Assembly (NCBI GenBank): GCA_022539475.1
Contig: VCMS01000152.1
Location: 62,001-126,000 of the forward strand
Source of the DNA: Gracilaria domingensis
Lineage: Eukaryota > Rhodophyta > Florideophyceae > Gracilariales > Gracilariaceae
Reading direction: 5' to 3'
DNA length: 64,000 nucleotides
This document shows, one piece after another, positions 51,345 through 60,637 of this stretch. Under the pieces are notes generated by a model, which did no database searches, was not told where the DNA came from, and was given only the letters and a program-made list of their open reading frames with translations. The translations under genes were made by a program, and so were the position numbers. Each line of letters starts with the position of its first letter. Position 1 is the first letter of the stretch.

Positions 51345-52235
51345 TCAAGAGGGTGGGGGTTTTTGAGTTGGCGGTAAGATAACATTGCTAGCAGCGCCGG
51401 CGTTTTGTCTCCCCGGAGATTGCGTGCTCAAGGCGGCAGACCCTGGTTGGCTCCATATGGGTGACGTCGTTGGCTGCGTCGCAAGCATAGGTGCAGAAAT
51501 CGTTTGCATCGCCGGAGCTTGCTGTGAACCAGCGAGATTCACAGCAGGGGCAGATGGGCTTGCACTCGGATTAGTTTGAACAGAACTTTGTTGCTGTTGA
51601 AGCGAACGGTTCGAAGATGGAGAGTTGGTGCGGGCGGTTACCTTGGCTGGTGACGCCACTTTCTTAGCGGGACTGTTCGTGTTTTTGGCAGTGACGGGCG
51701 CCGTCGGGTTGCTAGAGCCAGAATTTGGACTTCTGTTGATTACAGGCGGTGGCTCAGTGTGCGGTCTCTGATGCGGACTGAGGCGTTGTCGTTTGGGACT
51801 GGCTCCCGGTGGTCGTGTCGGGCTGCTCCGTTTAACTGGCGACGCTGGGTTCTTGTCGAACACGTAGTCATAGTTTTGTTCAGTTAATTGAAACTCCGGC
51901 TTTGGTAACGACAAACCTGCCATTTGCTCGATTTGCGGTAGAGGAACACTGTTTCTTTCGGCTGCTATACGCATGGTGACCTCCCTCGGCGGCGGTTGAA
52001 GAAAACTGTGTGAACATGTTGACTTGATTGCCAACTTGATATCTTCGGCGTCGATCTGCGTCTTGAAAGTGTGTTCGCAAACATTCCTTGCATCAAGTAG
52101 AACGCCGGATACATAACGATAAAGCAACTCGAGGAGTTGATTGACCACTCTCGGGTCGTATTGATCCACTCCCATGGCGCGAAGAATGGCTTCTATAATG
52201 CGAGCATCGCGGGGTTTGCCAGCCTGTGCTTCCAT
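51345..52235 (-). CDS. TAF9: TAF9, TFIID/SAGA histone-fold subunit
   Basis: 296 residues from ATG at 52235. Residues 8-80 are the TAF9 histone fold: PRDARIIEAILRAMGVDQYDPRVVNQLLELLYRYVSGVLLDARNV, then IDAEDIKLAI. The conserved region after it, FLQPPPREVTMRIAAERNSVPLP, is diagnostic for TAF9. The last 150 residues are low-complexity Ser/Pro/Gln/Asn with basic SPAKK- and SPKR-like motifs. TAF9 pairs with TAF6 in TFIID and in SAGA for transcription initiation by RNA polymerase II. Intronless; convergent with SPP (156-bp gap). Confidence 0.93.
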   Translation of the reverse strand: MEAQAGKPRDARIIEAILRAMGVDQYDPRVVNQLLELLYRYVSGVLLDARNVCEHTFKTQIDAEDIKLAIKSTCSHSFLQPPPREVTMRIAAERNSVPLPQIEQMAGLSLPKPEFQLTEQNYDYVFDKNPASPVKRSSPTRPPGASPKRQRLSPHQRPHTEPPPVINRSPNSGSSNPTAPVTAKNTNSPAKKVASPAKVTARTNSPSSNRSLQQQQSSVQTNPSASPSAPAVNLAGSQQAPAMQTISAPMLATQPTTSPIWSQPGSAALSTQSPGRQNAGAASNVILPPTQKPPPS

Positions 52236-52890
52236 GCTGAAGGGTCAAAGGCGATGGGACGCGTTCTGCTCCGGAACAGAACGACACGCGACGCGGTAGT
52301 GAGTTGAACGAAAACGATGGTGCAGAGCAGTGGCTTCGTCTGAAACGAGGCCTTCCTCGCAAGTGTTGCGCGAGAGTGGTGTCGTATGCGCGAGAAGTTG
52401 AAACAAAACAGACCGGTACACTCGTTTCGTCCTCCGTCTTCTCCGCGGCCCGGACGGAATGGCAACAGCAGTGTCATCGTCGTAGGTCACCTACGGTAGG
52501 TGGATGGTCGTACCTTCGTCGTAGCCACCTATACGTGTACTTCTTTTCTGCGTTCTGGTTACAATTTACTCCGGTGAAGTTCATGATGTAGCGAATCACA
52601 GTGGTACACGTGGATTTCAACAAGCTACGATTCGCTACATTGTGGTTTAGCACCGCATATCAGAGTTCGCCACTGTGCCACAATCCCAAAATTGGCGCGA
52701 TTTTGACATACTTGAACAGGAACACCGACGCAAACTCTAGCGCAACTGTCTGCCCGAAAGACCGGACGAAGTGAATCTCATCCTCAACAGTCCAAGTCTG
52801 GCTAATAGCCGACCTGGCCGTGTCTTGCTCGGAGAGCACAACTATAGCACAGTTCACTGCCTCCGCCTCACACAATTTGGCGCGATAGCC
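52236..52890. other. Spacer with a 12-bp inverted repeat
   Basis: About 650 bases between the divergent TAF9 and NSE2 genes. ATGTAGCGAATC (52586-52597) and GATTCGCTACAT (52629-52640) are exact reverse complements 31 bases apart. No gene is supported. Confidence 0.6.
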
Positions 52891-53698
52891 ATGGACTATA
52901 GCCGGCTTTTCCAGACGTCCAGAACGAGATGGACTTCCATGGAAGAATATTGCGATTACTCAAAAGCTGCATTGGTTCAAGTGGCAACATCAGTCGCATC
53001 AAACGACGAAACCCCTGTCGATGAGCGAGTCAAAAAGGTGCGTCAGAGCTGAATGCAACCGGTGTGAACATGAATGTCTAACCAGACCTGAACGAATCCT
53101 GTCACAGCTTAAGAGGTTGAAGAAGTGCGGTGATCGCCTTGCAAAACTGAGCGTCAAGAGTAAATGCAGAGGAGCGATTTCGAAGGAACTCTTTGACGCG
53201 TCCAGAGACGAGGCTCTGGAACCGGAAAAAATCAGGGGCATTTACCAAAGCGGCTTGAACACTACGAAGAGACAAACTACGAAAGCAACTTGTTCAAAAG
53301 ATTTTGAGCTCAAGAACATCGACAAGATTATGAAGAAGATTACCGGAACAACCGACAACGATATTGAAGAGGACATGACCACTCAGCAAGCGCAGTCACT
53401 CTGTCCTATTCTCAAATGTGCACTTGATAATCCTATGAAGAATATGGTGTGTGGCCATGTGTATTCTCTTAAGGGTGCCATTCACCTGTTGATGCAGGCG
53501 AATGCTTCGAGCAGCAGAACCGTCCCGTCCACGCTCGCAGAGGTCCCTGATCATTACTCTGCCAGATGTCCGCAATACGGATGCAATAAGCTGCTCAAGC
53601 CTTCCACATTGAAGCGTGATTTTGCAACCGAATTGACTCAGAGACAACAGCAAGCTTCAACCCAAGAACCAGAGACAATGGAAATAGAAGATGTCTGA
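52891..53698 (+). CDS. NSE2/MMS21 SUMO E3 ligase of the SMC5/6 complex (two exons)
   Basis: Exons 52891-53037 and 53108-53698 are joined over a 70-bp intron (GTGCGT...GTCACAG, with TCTAACC as a plausible branch site), phase 0; 245 residues. The helical N-terminal half (QLKRLKKCGDRLAKLSVKSK) would dock on SMC5. The C-terminal half has an SP-RING: LCPILKCALDNPMKNMVCGHVYSLKGAIHLL, then RCPQYGCNKLLKPSTLKRD, with the C..C, C.H and C..C spacing of zf-Nse. It adds SUMO to SMC5/6 and repair proteins during recombination. ATG at 52891 was chosen as the last Met before clear coding sequence. Confidence 0.88.
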
Positions 53699-53804
53699 TT
53701 GAACGAATTCTGTGGCGAACCGATCCAACATGAGAGGTGAACTGCTCGTCGTCAATTTGCTTCTGAGTGGAGGAATGCAAAGTATGGCAAGTATGGGTTA
53801 TATC

Positions 53805-54421
53805 TTACGGTTTCGTCAGCCCAATGCGATCCGTCCAGCTGTATTGCTTTTGCTCGCGAGTGTTCATGCTTTTCGCTCGGGATGGGGGTGGTGGGGGGAT
53901 TTCGTCCGCTCCACTTCCGGGATTGTCTGGATCTGGAAGAGGAGCGTGAGGCTGCACAGATGAATAGTCGAAATCGTTCGGCAGTCGGGTCTTCCAATCG
54001 CCGATAAATGTTCGAAGCTCATCTGCGAGTCGAGAATCTGGCACTGCCAAGATCCGTTGTGCGTATAATGGACCTGCGGAAATGCCTCCGATGTATGCTC
54101 CCATAAGAGAAAAGAACGAAAGCCCGCCGTATTTGATATAGCCGGGTAGAGGGCGCTTTCCTTTTCTCACTGAACCGCCAGAAGCGAGGGTTAGATAAAA
54201 CCATATATATGAAATCCTTGGGTCAGTGTTATGTGTCGAAGTACATCACGATAAAGCTCTAACCTACCACCTGAGAGAACTGCTGCGGTGGTCAAAACGA
54301 CACCAACCCCAATGCCTGCTCGAGACAGAGCAATGGTCATGACGTCAGAAACTGCATCTTTCTCCGCATCTGTAAGGTCATCCCATTTGAAACGTCGAAA
54401 CGCATCTCTTCGAACGGTCAT
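53805..54421 (-). CDS. Small two-helix membrane protein, unrecognised (two exons)
   Basis: Exon 1 is 54421-54268 and exon 2 is 54169-53805, with a 98-bp intron (GTAGG...TTCAG); a donor 3 bp earlier is equally in frame, so the product is 171 or 172 residues. An N-terminal charged helix (RRFKWDDLTDAEKDAVSDV) leads into a Gly-rich membrane segment (IALSRAGIGVGVVLTTAAVLSG), a basic loop (RKGKRPLPGYIKYGG) and a second segment (LSFFSLMGAYIGGISAGPLYAQRIL). The tail is Pro-rich. The layout recalls OCIA-domain mitochondrial proteins, but I cannot claim homology. It ends about 100 bp past the convergent NSE2 stop. Confidence 0.6.
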
Positions 54422-54579
54422 TGATAAGCAGCACTGCTGATAAGTGTAGTTCTACCTTCGTATATATCTAATTACGGAAGAGCGCTGCAAACGGATCGCG
54501 TTGCGCGAATGCGCGCATATATCTCTTCGAACGGATTGCTGGGCTGTAAAGGTAACTTACGAAAAGGTTGGTTTTAAGC

Positions 54580-54934
54580 AGAGTTCGATAGCTTGAATAA
54601 ATTTTCTAGCTGCTGAGAAAATTTATTCCATCATGGCGTCCCCTCACAGTCCGTGACAGATTGACCACACGTAGAATAGTATTCAATGTGTAGACATAAA
54701 TCCAACTCAAACTTGATTAGTAATGCCTGTGTGCATTATACTGGAATTCTACCTCGCCACTTACGTCTTCTGTCCTAAAAATCGTAAGTGAAATATTGCT
54801 GGAAGAGTCCACTCAGTACTACTGAGTCAGTACTACTACTGACTCAGTAGACTCTACTGCACAGCAGGGCAGAACAGTAGACTCTCCCAGCAGACCAGAG
54901 TTCGATAGCTTGAATAAATTTTCTAGCTGCTGAG
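54580..54934 (+). repeat. 38-bp direct repeat, two exact copies
   Basis: Copies at 54580-54617 and 54897-54934, both starting AGAGTTCGATAGCTTGAATA and ending CTGCTGAG. They bracket 279 bp that include a hairpin element. The second copy is followed immediately by the GCGGTGTCTAAACA sequence of the Harbinger-like left end. Confidence 0.88.
54798..54892. repeat. Nested inverted repeats (MITE-like hairpin, 95 bp)
   Basis: Outer arms TGCTGGAAGAGTC (54798-54810) and GACTCTCCCAGCA (54880-54892) match in 12 of 13 positions. Nested within them, CTACTGAGTCAGTA (54819-54832) and TACTGACTCAGTAG (54837-54850) match exactly around CTAC. Confidence 0.8.
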
Positions 54935-56457
54935 GCGGTGTCTAAACAGAGTGTGAACGTGAACGCGTGAACGCGTTAATTTTAAGTTTATGCATATAAA
55001 TAAAGCGTGCAAGGCAGCACTCCACAGGAATCCGGACCTCATAAACTCTGTTCATAATATGCACTCCATCCGCTAAGATCACAGTGCACAACCAACGAGC
55101 CACGACGCAACGCCGCCGCAATTTTCAACTCCATTGCAGCGCACAACCAACGAGCCACGACGCATCGCCGCCGCAATTATCAACTCGGAGATGAATTCGG
55201 TACTTCTCTCCTCGTACATCCAGGCAACTCAACATCGTAATGTTGTTGGAATTGCCTGCCTAGCAATCTCCAAAGAGCTGCTTCGGAGTCATCAACGCGC
55301 CTCGACGAGGTCACACAAGCCGCCAAACGAAACTCGCCGCCATGTAACTTTTGAGTCTATTACCGACTTTTTAAGTGACAGGGCATTCACTCACGATTAC
55401 CGCATGAGCCGTAAGTCCTTCTATAAATTGGCTGGACTGATCAACCCTCACTTGGCCAAAAGTGATGAAATGGGTCGCCGTGCAAAGCGGCCTACTCTAT
55501 CAGTTGAAATGCGTCTAGGAATTACGCTAAGCCGGTTGGCGGGTTGCACCGTAGACAAAATTCATCAACTGTATCGAACACAGCGGTCTACGGTGTACCA
55601 CATTTTTTTTGGAGACATGTTGTGCACTATCAAAAGTGTTGCGACTTTCAGGTATACCGGAAGGATTCGAAGACTTATGCAAATTGTCGCGGGGATTCAA
55701 AATGTCCCGCGTAAAGATGAGCCCTCTATCAGGTTGTGTTGGATCGATTGATGGTATCACAGTGAAGATCAAGCCGCCAAGATATAACGCGCCGAAATAT
55801 TGGTGCCGGAAAGGATACTACGCTATCCCCGTACAAGCAGTTGTGGATTACGCCGGTCGCTTTCTCTTTGCGTCAGCAAAGTGTGTAGGATCTACACACG
55901 ACTCTCTGGCATACGCAGCATCAAAGCTTTCTAACTTTCTGCAAGGCAGAAACCTAGGTTCAGAATTCTGGTTGGTTGGTGATGAAGCGTACGTGTGCAC
56001 AGATCATCTTATAACGCCTATTCCGGCCTCGCAGGTAAAGTATTGGTACGAAAAAGCGTTTAACTACTTCTTATCCTCTATGCGTGTGCATGTCGAACAG
56101 GCTTTCGGGAGACTGGTTGCCAGGTGACGAATGCTGCAGAGTCGTTTAAACTACAATGTACACATCAACGCAAGCATAATTATCTTATGCATGAAGTTGC
56201 AGAATTTTTGCATTGATGAAGGCGACGGCAAGCTCTCTACATTTTCTGTATCCGAATTGCGCGATATGGAGAAGGATATACGCGACTGGTACACTGCGTC
56301 AAAGGAAGGATTCGCGATGATGGGTCCATCGGATGGTGAGGAGGACACGTGCTTTTCGGTAGAGAGATGTACAAAGAAGCGAGATCAAATGGTAGCGATT
56401 GTGCGACGTCGAAATCTAAAGAGGCCTCCTCTGAGAGGTATCCCAGAGCCTCTTTGA
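54935..56457 (+). mobile_element. PIF/Harbinger transposon remnant, right end not found
   Basis: The left end reads GCGGTGTCTAAACA, similar to the other copy's GGGGGTGTCTACA. A nearly exact 55-bp tandem duplication (55086-55140 and 55141 onward) precedes the transposase. No matching right inverted repeat is found before the SAC-phosphatase sequence starts near 56531, so the right end seems deleted. It differs clearly in protein sequence from the 11.8-14.4 kb copy. Confidence 0.75.
55191..56457 (+). pseudogene. PIF/Harbinger transposase, frameshifted
   Basis: The first ATG after the 55-bp repeats is at 55191 (MNSVLLSSYIQATQ). The N-terminal helical part runs to about 55750, where the frame changes by one. 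The DDE domain continues in the new frame: GCVGSIDGITVKIKPP (first Asp), YYAIPVQAVVDYAGRF, LVGDEAYVCTDHLI (second Asp) and VHVEQAFGRLVAR (Glu), then a TGA near 56125, then 108 more family-like residues. So there is one frameshift and one stop. A MYB-like partner gene was not found beside it. Confidence 0.82.
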
Positions 56458-56530
56458 TTTAAGTTGTATCGAGCAGGCGTTTTTCAAATTCGCACGCAAG
56501 TGGAAGACGTAAAAGACTCAACTTGATCGA

Positions 56531-58209
56531 ATGCCACATGCATGCAAATCATGGGCTGTGCGTACTATATATGGCTTTGTCGGTACGAGTTTGATGAGAT
56601 TTCAGACGCCTGCTCTTGCCGCTGGCAGCGCCGAATTCACCACCACTCTCATTTCCAGACGTTCACGTCACAGAGCGGGTACCAGGTATATAACCAGAGG
56701 TGCCGATGCGTTGGGAAACGTCGCAAACTTTGTCGAGACCGAGCAGCTTGTATGGGCTGAGGAAACCAGTCATGTATACACTTCGTTTTCTTTAATTCGT
56801 GGCAGTGTGCCCGTGTTTGGGCGCCAGGATAATGGTATAGCGAAGCCAAGCCCCGAGCTCGACGCTACCCTTCTTGCAAGTCGCACCGCCTTTACGGAGC
56901 ATTTTGATACTCTAAACTTCAGAGTATCAAAATGCTCCGTAAAGGCTTGAAGCACATGTATGGGTATGTATGCTCCGTCAGTCTGGTTGACCTCAATGGC
57001 AGCGAGAACGTTCTTGCTGAGACTTTTGAACGTCAAATGGACCTCTGTCTTCGCGCTTATGACAAGGAGAAATCACCAAAGTTAGTAGCGTTTGACTTCC
57101 ATAAACATTGCGCTGGTAAGGAATACGAGCGTGGGCTTTCTATTCTTCTTGGGAAACTACGTCAGGACATTGACAGCTATGGCTTTTACGAGAGCGGCCA
57201 TGACTTTCACGAGCTCAAATCACAGGACGGAGTGTTCCAAGTGAACTGCGTCGACTGCCTGGATCGGACAAACGTTGTAGAGTCCCTCATCGCACATGAA
57301 GTTCTGTCGATGCAAGTAAGAAGGGTGTTCGCCGGAGAGTTGAAAACGTCGAAGAACGTGGCACTACGTTTGTACAGCGAGTCGGAGGATAGATATAAAC
57401 ACCTGTGGGGGGATAACGCAGGCGCTATTTCAAAGCAATATAGTGGTACCGGTGCGTTGAAGACCGATTTTACGAGGACCGGTAAGCGCTCCATTACGGG
57501 TGTTATTGGTGACGGGGTCAAATCCGTCATGAGAATGTACTACAAGAACTTTGTGGATGAGAGCCGACAGGAAGTGATCGATATCCTGTCTGGCAATGTC
57601 ATTCTGCGGAAGCCATTGTTCGGAAACGATGAAGAAATATCAGGGAAGAAGCCAGATGGGGAAGACATTGAGCGAAAGTCGAGTGATAGCATAACGTCGA
57701 AGCTGTGGTACTTTTTTGAAGCCCTTCGCGTGAATGCGGGAGGAGACAAACAGCCCGTGTTGATAGAGTTTTACGATTATCTCATGTACGTCTCAACGCC
57801 AGATGGGAAATGTTTCCAATATCCACGAGATGATCTTGTGTCATGGAGCAAGTATGAAGAGCGTAAGACATCCGACAAGAAGATACCAGTGCGTTTGCGT
57901 TTGATGTACAAACCGTCTCATTTCTACCCGTGCACTGCGTCTCCTCTTGACTTGCAGTTTAAGAGAGGAACAACAGCGAGAGAGAGCTTTCTAAGAGCCC
58001 TTATTAAGTGGTCTGACCCGGCTGCTGGGCTGGTGCCACCCGGGACACCCATCCGCGTTAGAGTCATGCAAGGGAAGAAGGGGGACGAGTATCTGATGAA
58101 GGACTGGGGCCTTGCTCCTGATCCAGAGGTGAAGGATCTCATGAACGAGATTGTCGCTCTCTTAATCCCTGAGACAAATGTTTCTGCCCGTCGCAGCAGT
58201 TCCACTTGA
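56531..58209 (+). pseudogene. SAC-type phosphoinositide phosphatase, 5'-truncated and interrupted
   Basis: From about 56565 the sequence matches the SAC domain: TLISRRSRHRAGTRYITRGAD, VANFVETEQLVW, RGSVPVFG, HFDTL. Then, after a frame change within a palindrome (56888-56946), it continues YGYVCSVSLVDLNGSENVL, FDFHKHCAGKEYERGLSILL, the catalytic NCVDCLDRTNVVES (CX5RT), WGDNAGAISKQYSGTGALKTDFTRTGKR. The first 200 or so residues of a SAC domain are missing; a Harbinger remnant lies there instead. After the SAC domain come about 200 unrecognised residues, not the membrane anchor of Sac1. Enzymes of this type remove phosphate from PI(4)P and related lipids. Unseen introns are an alternative to gene decay. 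Confidence 0.75.
56888..56946. repeat. Perfect 26-bp palindrome inside the SAC gene
   Basis: Arms 56888-56913 and 56921-56946 are exact reverse complements around the loop AAACTTC. The left arm encodes the expected SAC residues (AFTEHFDTL). The right arm is its inverted copy, and the expected residues resume just after it in another frame, so the right arm looks like an added fold-back duplication of about 35 bp. Confidence 0.93.
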
Positions 58210-60139
58210 TGTCGATTTCTCTGACTACGTCCTCGTCGGTGCGTGTGCTGTTTCACGAAGAGGTCCGGCCCTGGCCGTTCTTGTGACAAAGAGGCTTACG
58301 GCTTCCGTGATGACAGTCTCTGAAGCAGAAACAGCGTCTTCTGGTGTGTTTGCTACCGGAGGGGCAGCAGGAATAGCACTAACTGCCGGTTGCACATCGT
58401 TTTGTTTTGTCAGTGCAAACTTGAGTGGCCGTTCACAGGTATACTCGGCTTTTTCGTCCTTAAATCTGGGCCGTCAGTCTTTTGATGTGAAGAATCAGTT
58501 TCATCACTTTACTCTTGCTGGTCAACTGGGTGACATGGGTTGGGAGCTATCTACGACCTCACATGGTAGCCAAAGCGCCCGGCAATGGTCCGAACTAAAG
58601 GACGGTTCGTTTTGCTATACTTTAGAGAATAGAGTTTCAGTTTTAAGAAACTCTTTTCCGACTCTAAGATATGAAGACCGATTGCACTGTGCAAAAGATC
58701 ATGGTCTTAGCTTCAGGAAATCACCAGCTTTGGTTTTAGCTGATGGAGTTGTGGAATGTCGCTCCCGCCCGATCAATACCGTAGATTTGCTCGAAAATCA
58801 TCCGGACTTCGGGCTCTTTTTCGTGAGTTTGAGGTTCGAAGTCGTTACAATTCCTGATACAAGACTTATTCAGTGGGATTGTGGGAAGCTTCAAACACTG
58901 GAACGGTTAAATCGCGATTTGAAAGCACGGAAGTCTCGAGCACTAATCTTCACGCAAATGAAAAGGATGTTGGACATTTTGGAATCGTTTCTCAATCTCC
59001 ATTGTTGTCGTTATCTTAGGTTAGATGGCACAACAAAGACGGATGATAGACAGAAAGTAGTAGAAAGGTTCAACACTGATACGAGAATTTTTTGCATGAT
59101 TCTTACAACCCGTGCCGGTGGTGTTGGGCTTAACTTAACGGGTGCCGATACTGTGATCTTCTACGACTCTGACTACAATCCTGCAATTGACAACCAAGCC
59201 CAAGATCGAGCCCATCGTATTGGTCAGACGAAACCAGTTCATGTATACCGTCTGATATCCGAGCAAACTGTGGAAGAAAGCATTTTAAAGCGAGCCATGG
59301 AGAAGAGAGCCTTAGAGCAACAAGTTATTTCCCAGGCTGGATTTACTACAGACGCGATTCAGAGAGCTCGGGGATTGTTGAAGGCAGATAATTCTGGATC
59401 TAAGAACACAGTCGGAGATGGATTTACTCTTTCAGGGAGCGCAGAGAAGTCAGGTACCGTCAAAAATGGTTTTCGGAGCAGTTCAGAGCCGAACCATGAG
59501 AGGAAACGACACACTACGCCAGAGAACGGGAAGAACGGGTCCATTTCTGAGAACGGCGAGAGACCGTCACCTGCGTCTGATATTCAAAGCTCGTGTGGGC
59601 AGTTTACAGGGTTTGGAGCTGGCAAGGCTGTAGAAGCTGTTCCTCATCAAGGCAAGTTGGAAGGAGGTTCAGTTGAATGTGGCAGTGACAGGGACATGAA
59701 CGAGTATCAAACCATAGCTTCAAAACTCCTCGCGAGAGAAGATGAACGAGAGACAATGGCCCTACAGGTTGCTGAGAAAGAGAAGAGAGATCTGGAGGCT
59801 GAATTCAAGGACACTCCCATTGCAAACCAAAGCGGTTTGTCAAAGAGAACTGGTGTGCGTCCGCACGACTCCGAAGATCTTTGTGAGATAGTGCGCACAA
59901 GCGACTACTCAAGAGAATGTCCAGGAACGGTGGTGTGGATGCGCGGCACACGGGGTGTAAGGCCGTGTGAGCTGCCGAGTCGGAAAAGACGGTCGTTGAA
60001 GGTGCGGAGTAGTCCACGGCACTCTGTGGTGAAACCGAGTACGGAGACACGCGCAGTCCAGAAAAGGTACCACGCGCCTAGCCAGAGAGCCGGTGCAACG
60101 GTAGTGATATCGCCGCAGAACAGCCTGTGCAGGTCTTAG
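58178..60139 (+). CDS. Chimeric ORF: inositol-5-phosphatase-like segment joined to SWR1/SRCAP helicase C-lobe
   Basis: 653 residues from ATG at 58178, overlapping the end of the SAC frame by 32 bp in another frame. Residues 17-130 resemble the middle of an inositol polyphosphate 5-phosphatase: YVLVGACAVSRRGPALAVLVTKRL, TSFCFVSANLSG, LGDMGWELS (usually GDLNYRL), FPTLRY (usually PTYKY). The PAWCDRIL catalytic motif is not found. From about residue 225 comes a SWR1/SRCAP-type helicase C-lobe: RLIQWDCGKLQTL, RALIFTQMKRMLDILESFL, LRLDGTTKTDDRQKVVERFN, TRAGGVGLNLTGADTVIFYDSDYNP, QDRAHRIGQTKPVHVYRL. The ATPase N-lobe is absent. A Ser/Lys/Glu-rich tail runs to the border of the right retroelement. 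SAC plus 5-phosphatase order is that of synaptojanin. Confidence 0.7.
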   Translation: MFLPVAAVPLDVDFSDYVLVGACAVSRRGPALAVLVTKRLTASVMTVSEAETASSGVFATGGAAGIALTAGCTSFCFVSANLSGRSQVYSAFSSLNLGRQSFDVKNQFHHFTLAGQLGDMGWELSTTSHGSQSARQWSELKDGSFCYTLENRVSVLRNSFPTLRYEDRLHCAKDHGLSFRKSPALVLADGVVECRSRPINTVDLLENHPDFGLFFVSLRFEVVTIPDTRLIQWDCGKLQTLERLNRDLKARKSRALIFTQMKRMLDILESFLNLHCCRYLRLDGTTKTDDRQKVVERFNTDTRIFCMILTTRAGGVGLNLTGADTVIFYDSDYNPAIDNQAQDRAHRIGQTKPVHVYRLISEQTVEESILKRAMEKRALEQQVISQAGFTTDAIQRARGLLKADNSGSKNTVGDGFTLSGSAEKSGTVKNGFRSSSEPNHERKRHTTPENGKNGSISENGERPSPASDIQSSCGQFTGFGAGKAVEAVPHQGKLEGGSVECGSDRDMNEYQTIASKLLAREDERETMALQVAEKEKRDLEAEFKDTPIANQSGLSKRTGVRPHDSEDLCEIVRTSDYSRECPGTVVWMRGTRGVRPCELPSRKRRSLKVRSSPRHSVVKPSTETRAVQKRYHAPSQRAGATVVISPQNSLCRS

Positions 60140-60339
60140 ACAAGCTGGGTTCCTACTACGACTTAGGATCCGTGCCACGGGAAACAAGACGAAGAACCTA
60201 GTAGGAAGCACCTTGGTTTACTGTCATGGTGGCCACAGCCGAGCTGGCGAAAATAAATACCTATTCCGCCGTCGACACACACGTGTACGACTTACCGATC
60301 ACGGGGCACTAGTTGCCACCGGCATACGCGTGGACTACT

Positions 60340-60356
60340 ACTACTACTACTAATAT
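60340..60356 (+). repeat. Trinucleotide run (ACT)n
   Basis: About six ACT units in the presumed LTR or leader region of the right element. A similar TAGTAGTAG-type run, opposite in sense relative to the window, occurs in the left element's 3' region near 9938. Confidence 0.75.
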
Positions 60357-60637
60357 GTCTACTACAACAACGCCATCCGGCGAGCGGGTTTCCTTACAGT
60401 GTCAACATTGCAACCGTCACGGCTCAGTATCTTACAGACCCCCCTTCTTAGCTTGTTGTCCGTCCTCGGACAACCTCGCGTCTGAAACGCTGAAGTCCGC
60501 CTTCGGAGCCCGCTTCACATACCGCGCATCCGCCCTCGCTCTCTGTTCCATTAACTCCACGCCATACCGTGCTCGGGTCTCTTCGCCTTCCAATCTTTTC
60601 GTTTCGCCCTCGACGCCCGCTTCGGTTCATCACGACA

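Larger units (their letters stand above)
54422..54934. other. Repeat-rich spacer before the second Harbinger copy
   Basis: No gene is supported. It contains two copies of a 38-bp direct repeat (54580-54617 and 54897-54934), the second ending exactly at the presumed transposon border, and between them a MITE-like hairpin (54798-54892). Confidence 0.65.
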
